Below are positions 63,370 to 64,000 of a stretch of DNA of 64,000 nucleotides, piece after piece. The stretch spans positions 1,247,501-1,311,500 of the forward strand of contig JAJHZJ010000252.1 in assembly GCA_023548195.1 (NCBI GenBank), given 5' to 3'. A program made the position numbers and the translations under genes. Origin of the DNA: Bettongia penicillata ogilbyi (taxonomy: Eukaryota; Chordata; Mammalia; Diprotodontia; Potoroidae). The notes below the pieces were generated by a model. It searched no databases and was not told the origin of the DNA. It worked only from the letters and a program-made list of their open reading frames with translations. Positions within the stretch are counted from its first letter, which is position 1; each line of letters opens with the position of its first letter.

Positions 63370-64000
63370 GTTTTTAAACCAATGCAGACTGGTACATTCT
63401 CTGACAAGTTCTACACAAACAAAGGCAAACACAGTCTCTGCTCTCAAGAAGCTTACATTTTAATGGGGGGAGACAATATGCAAATAGCTAGATATACACA
63501 AGACATATATAGAGTAGACAAAAGGTAATCTTAGAAGGGAAAGTTGTAGCAGCTAGGGAGACAAGAAAAGGCCTTCCATGGAAGATATGGTTTGAGGTGA
63601 GTACTGAAGGAAGCCATGGATTCGAAGAAGTAGAAAGTTCTGGGCACAGGGAACAGCTAGTTGCAAAGGCATGGGACATGGAGCATCATGTTAGGAACAA
63701 GTAAACCAGTATATTTGGAAAGATCATGATTAGGAATAATTAGGAATAAAGACTAAGACTGTAAAGGGTCAGATACTTGAAGACCTTTAAACGACAAAGG
63801 AATTTATATTTGATCCTAAAGGCAATAAAAAGTCAGTGGAGTTTTACTGAGCTGGGAATTACAAGTTTAACCTGAGGCCTTAGGAAAACCTTACTGGGTA
63901 ACTTGTGGGCAAAAAACTGAAATTATGGTGCAAGATTTACTGCAGGGATACATATTAGAAGACTACTGCAGTCGTCCCAGAGGTGATGAGAAACTGGTAG
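63370..64000 (+). repeat. Unassigned interspersed repeat, longest copy
   Basis: 'gaagcttacattttaatgg', 'ttgaggtgagtactgaagg', 'gcacagggaacagctagtt', 'ttatatttgatcctaaagg', 'gactactgcagtcgtccc'. This old family is common in mammals, and I cannot name its class. It runs off the window edge. Confidence 0.6.

Noticed and set aside
1..64000. CRISPR array, operon, prophage or bacterial system
   Set aside because: No direct-repeat/spacer array, ribosome-binding sites or compact gene clusters exist; the window is vertebrate DNA with spliced exons and SINE/LINE repeats.

Overview
The window is mammalian nuclear DNA, most likely from a marsupial. It is AT-rich, has no operon structure, and is dense in old interspersed repeats. 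The marker is a MIR-core SINE with an RTE-like 3' tail (near 3240-3476, 39138-39402 and, reversed, 27150-27350), a combination typical of marsupials. HAL1/L1-type LINEs and many L2 copies occur beside it. L1 and RTE-tailed SINEs together argue against both placental mammals and monotremes. The species cannot be read from the sequence.

One protein-coding gene is present, on the minus strand: the 3' part of USP9X (ubiquitin-specific protease 9, 'fat facets' homologue). Fifteen coding exons lie between 61566 and 18219. Every junction has GT/AG boundaries and the reading frame is continuous for 1,018 codons plus stop. Human numbering fits without a gap: catalytic Cys1566 lies in the first visible exon, zinc ligands 1727/1729/1771/1774 in the next exons, and catalytic His1879 in the 754-bp exon. 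The C-terminus falls at about residue 2553, one residue short of the human form because the last codon is TAG. Upstream exons lie beyond 64000. A long 3' UTR follows the stop and probably runs to about 13.8 kb or even 10.48 kb; the whole 9.46-18.2 kb block is nearly repeat-free.

Layout from left to right: 1-9.4 kb is intergenic and repeat-rich (L2, SINEs, a 7SL pseudogene, a HAL1). 9.5-18.2 kb is the probable 3' UTR. 18.2-27.0 kb holds seven closely spaced C-terminal exons. The intron at 27.0-34.6 kb holds a degraded endogenous retrovirus and an L2 that contains an inverted copy of part of that retrovirus. 34.6-44.1 kb holds the USP domain's second half and following exons, an L2 with a perfect 102-bp tandem duplication, and a second 7SL pseudogene. 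The 10.8-kb intron at 44.1-54.9 kb is filled by an antisense HAL1/L1-like element and L1 3' fragments. 54.9-61.6 kb holds three exons from the start of the catalytic domain, with a solo-LTR-like element in the intron between the first and second. 61.6-64.0 kb is intron.

No previously undescribed multi-gene system is visible. The points most worth checking are the repeat-free 3' block, the 93-bp intron with a weak donor, the inverted retroviral segment inside an L2, the exact tandem duplication, two 7SL-derived copies, and two perfect-stem hairpins.
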